Origin: Lunularia cruciata
Taxonomy: Eukaryota > Streptophyta > Marchantiopsida > Lunulariales > Lunulariaceae
Assembly: GCA_948567375.1 (NCBI GenBank)
Contig: OX419755.1
Location: forward strand, 47,931,001-47,995,000
DNA length: 64,000 bases
Direction of reading: 5' to 3'
The position numbers and the translations under genes were made by a program. Below, piece by piece: positions 61,938 to 64,000 of this stretch. How positions within the stretch are numbered: the stretch's first letter is position 1; each line of letters starts with the position of its first letter. Below the pieces are notes generated by a model, which worked only from the letters and a program-made list of their open reading frames with translations, searched no databases and was not told where the DNA came from.

Positions 61938-63200
61938 TTGTTCTCACCAAACTACTTACTTGATTGCCAAGCATCATTCTTTGAATATATATATCCTTGT
62001 GCAAAGTCATCAACTAAATCTTCCATATGCATACATAACGGATATTTAGCACATCAGAAGGACCAAGATCATACTATCTCATGCACTTTGTGGTGCATCT
62101 CTACATTAGGATGGACTTCCTCATGAAGAATAAGAAGTTTTCAAGGCACTTCATTCTAAATTCATATTTTTCCACATACTCTAATGATCCAAGCATTATT
62201 GAGTATATGAAAGTGGTTGATGATTGCCAAACTCATGATGCCACAAAAGAGAGAGGAAAAGAGAAATCACATGGTGGAGCCTTTGTCAAGAATCCAACTG
62301 GTTGGGATAAGCAAGAAAAGGAGGAAGTGGCATATCATAAGATTGTGGAGTTATTGGAGAAAGAATTAGAAGAAGAACTGATTAAAGACTCAAAAGAAGA
62401 AGAGAAATATGTCAATTTTGACAATCAGACCAATGAGTCCTTTTAGTGATAGAAATACTCAATAAGTTCTATCCAAAGTACCATCAAGAGTACTCAAAAG
62501 TGAGCAAATTTACAACTATGGTGCCAAGAATGCACTATCAACAAAACAAGATAAATGCAAATGTAGAGTCTTGCTAGAAGGAGATTCTTCATCTTTCAAA
62601 ACAACAATGAGAACAAGGCAAGTGCAAGTGTGGATTGTTGGAGAAAATTGACACTTTAAATAAAGAGGAGGAGAAGGCACAAACGAAGCAATTATAGATA
62701 GACAAAATGTAGAGTCTAGAAGACTACTTGGAAATTTTTAGACAACTTTGACGCTCACTAATTTAGCCATCAAGAAGAAAATTGGTACTTTACAAGGAGC
62801 TATCAAGAAGAGTGCCATAAAACAACTTTGCATCCTTATCAACTAGAAGTTTTATTCATTGCATACAAGCAAGAAATGAGTATCAAGATTGAGAAATTTC
62901 AAAGAGAGATGATAAGAGATGATAAGGTTAGTTAAAAGACAAACTAGAGTTAACTTGTAGTCAAATTTGGGAATTGGAAGCAATAGTAGATACCAAGTAA
63001 ATGATGTAAAACTCAAAGTTGAGGTAAAAGAAAAGGGGTCAAGGGAGAAGCTACCACATAGGCCAAAGTGAAGGTCAAGGATCCAATGAGGGAGAGGAAG
63101 GAGAAGAAAGAGAATAGAGTGAGAAGGATGTATGATCAGATAGTAATACTCATTCAAGAGTGTATTGAGGCAACCGCCATGTTATGTAAAGTGCATGAGT
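61938..63200 (+). pseudogene. Decayed charged ORF, possible retroelement gag
   Basis: A 121-codon plus-strand frame (62081-62446) ends with a Glu/Lys-rich helix (KIVELLEKELEEELIKDSKE). Its middle (SIIEYMKVVDDCQTHDATKE) is unlike any family I know. Downstream to about 63150 the plus strand stays Lys-rich with stops (e.g. NDVKLKVEVKEKGSREKLP). Overall character is like the fragment at 13135-13900. Family unknown. Confidence 0.35.
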
Positions 63201-64000
63201 TGAAGAATGAAGCAATATTTTGAAGAAATATCTTCTTCATCCTTTGTAGGAAAAAACATTAGAAGAGTATTATCATATCTTACAATAAAAATACAAAGGA
63301 AATTTGTAAAGATTAGGGAAAACCTTTGCATGACATTATTAGAAGTTAAGGAGAAGTTAATGCCATAGTAGAACCAGATGGATATTTGGAGCATAAGAAT
63401 GAGTGAAAATAGCAATTGAGCTTCTTAGTTATAATTATGAAGACAATTGTCTTTTACCCATGAATTTGTTAGGTATTTTAGCCAATTTTAGAGTGTAACT
63501 ACTTCCAAATGAAATCAAATATTTATTATGTGAACCTAATGCATTTAAATATTTAGTGAAATAAGAGATAAATACATTACAAGAGCCAAAGCTCTTTGTC
63601 ACTTTCCTTAATTTTAAAGTGAAGTGTATGAATATTTGTAATGAGTGGATTAATGAATATTTGTGATAAGAACTTTTCAATGCAATTTATATTTGATCCT
63701 TGGTGTTCATAACAATCCTTTAGAAGTAATGCCTTCATAATAATATTTATTATTGTAGTGTTGGAAGTAGTTAATAAGACAAATATAAAATTTAGATATT
63801 TGTACAAAGTTGTTTCTTTGGGAAGACTTGTACCTTTGTGGAAGAGTAGAATATGCATCTTCAGGGTCAAATTACCATCTTTGTATTGAAACATCACTTT
63901 CAAGATTTGAATGAGTTTATTTTACATTATAGTGAATTTTTCTTTGTATACTTTTGTGGTGTGTTTTCTTGGTGATATTACTATCTTTTAGGTTGGTGTA
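63201..64000. other. Unassigned A+T-rich DNA
   Basis: Minus-strand frames up to 108 codons exist (63903-63577) but have no recognisable motif. Nothing supported. Confidence 0.35.

Noticed and set aside
1-64000. CRISPR arrays, bacterial operons, rRNA or tRNA genes
   Set aside because: No regularly spaced identical repeats, no ribosome-binding-site/operon structure, and no cloverleaf or rRNA sequence noticed; gene structure is eukaryotic.

Overview
The window looks like nuclear DNA of a land plant. GT-AG introns break a gene into many short exons. Ty3/gypsy chromovirus LTR elements carry primer-binding sites that match plant initiator tRNA-Met, and an organelle-targeted nuclear gene (PET117) is present. 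The background is A+T-rich and packed with decayed transposons. I cannot name the species. Nothing points clearly to an angiosperm, and the R2-type LINE fossil would fit an early-diverging lineage at least as well.

Layout. 96-844: first of four LTRs of one family (others at 25270-25889, 33285-33893 and 55861-56608), all in the same orientation. 3300-7500: a richer, non-coding-looking block with a dispersed repeat. 7560-10470 (-): dead non-LTR retroelement with an N-terminal C2H2 finger, reverse transcriptase and restriction-enzyme-like endonuclease. 11250-12776 (-): miniature deletion derivative of a gypsy element with perfect target-site duplications. 14991-20390 (+): the most complete gypsy chromovirus (LTRs, primer site, gag, protease, RT, RNase H, integrase, chromodomain, target-site duplication), with many stops. 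20770-26500 (-): decayed coiled-coil coding sequence, one part cut by an LTR. 26790-31128 (-): another copy of the same gypsy family with internal deletions. 32840-34830 (-): PIF/Harbinger transposase pseudogene, split by an LTR. 35000-45300: the only region with apparently living host genes. 45300-50670: tandem and simple repeats. 50674-57650 (+): a third, older gypsy copy carrying two nested insertions. 57650-64000: unrecognised A+T-rich DNA with a decayed charged ORF.

The two host genes are head to head. PET117 (+, cytochrome-c-oxidase assembly factor) and a 15-exon coiled-coil protein gene (-) start about 320 bp apart and probably share a promoter. Their functions have no evident link.

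The most striking signals are perfect four-unit heat-shock-element arrays (alternating GAA and TTC at 2-nt spacing) inside the gypsy LTRs, upstream of a TATA box, and the R2-group-like retroelement. Both deserve checking.
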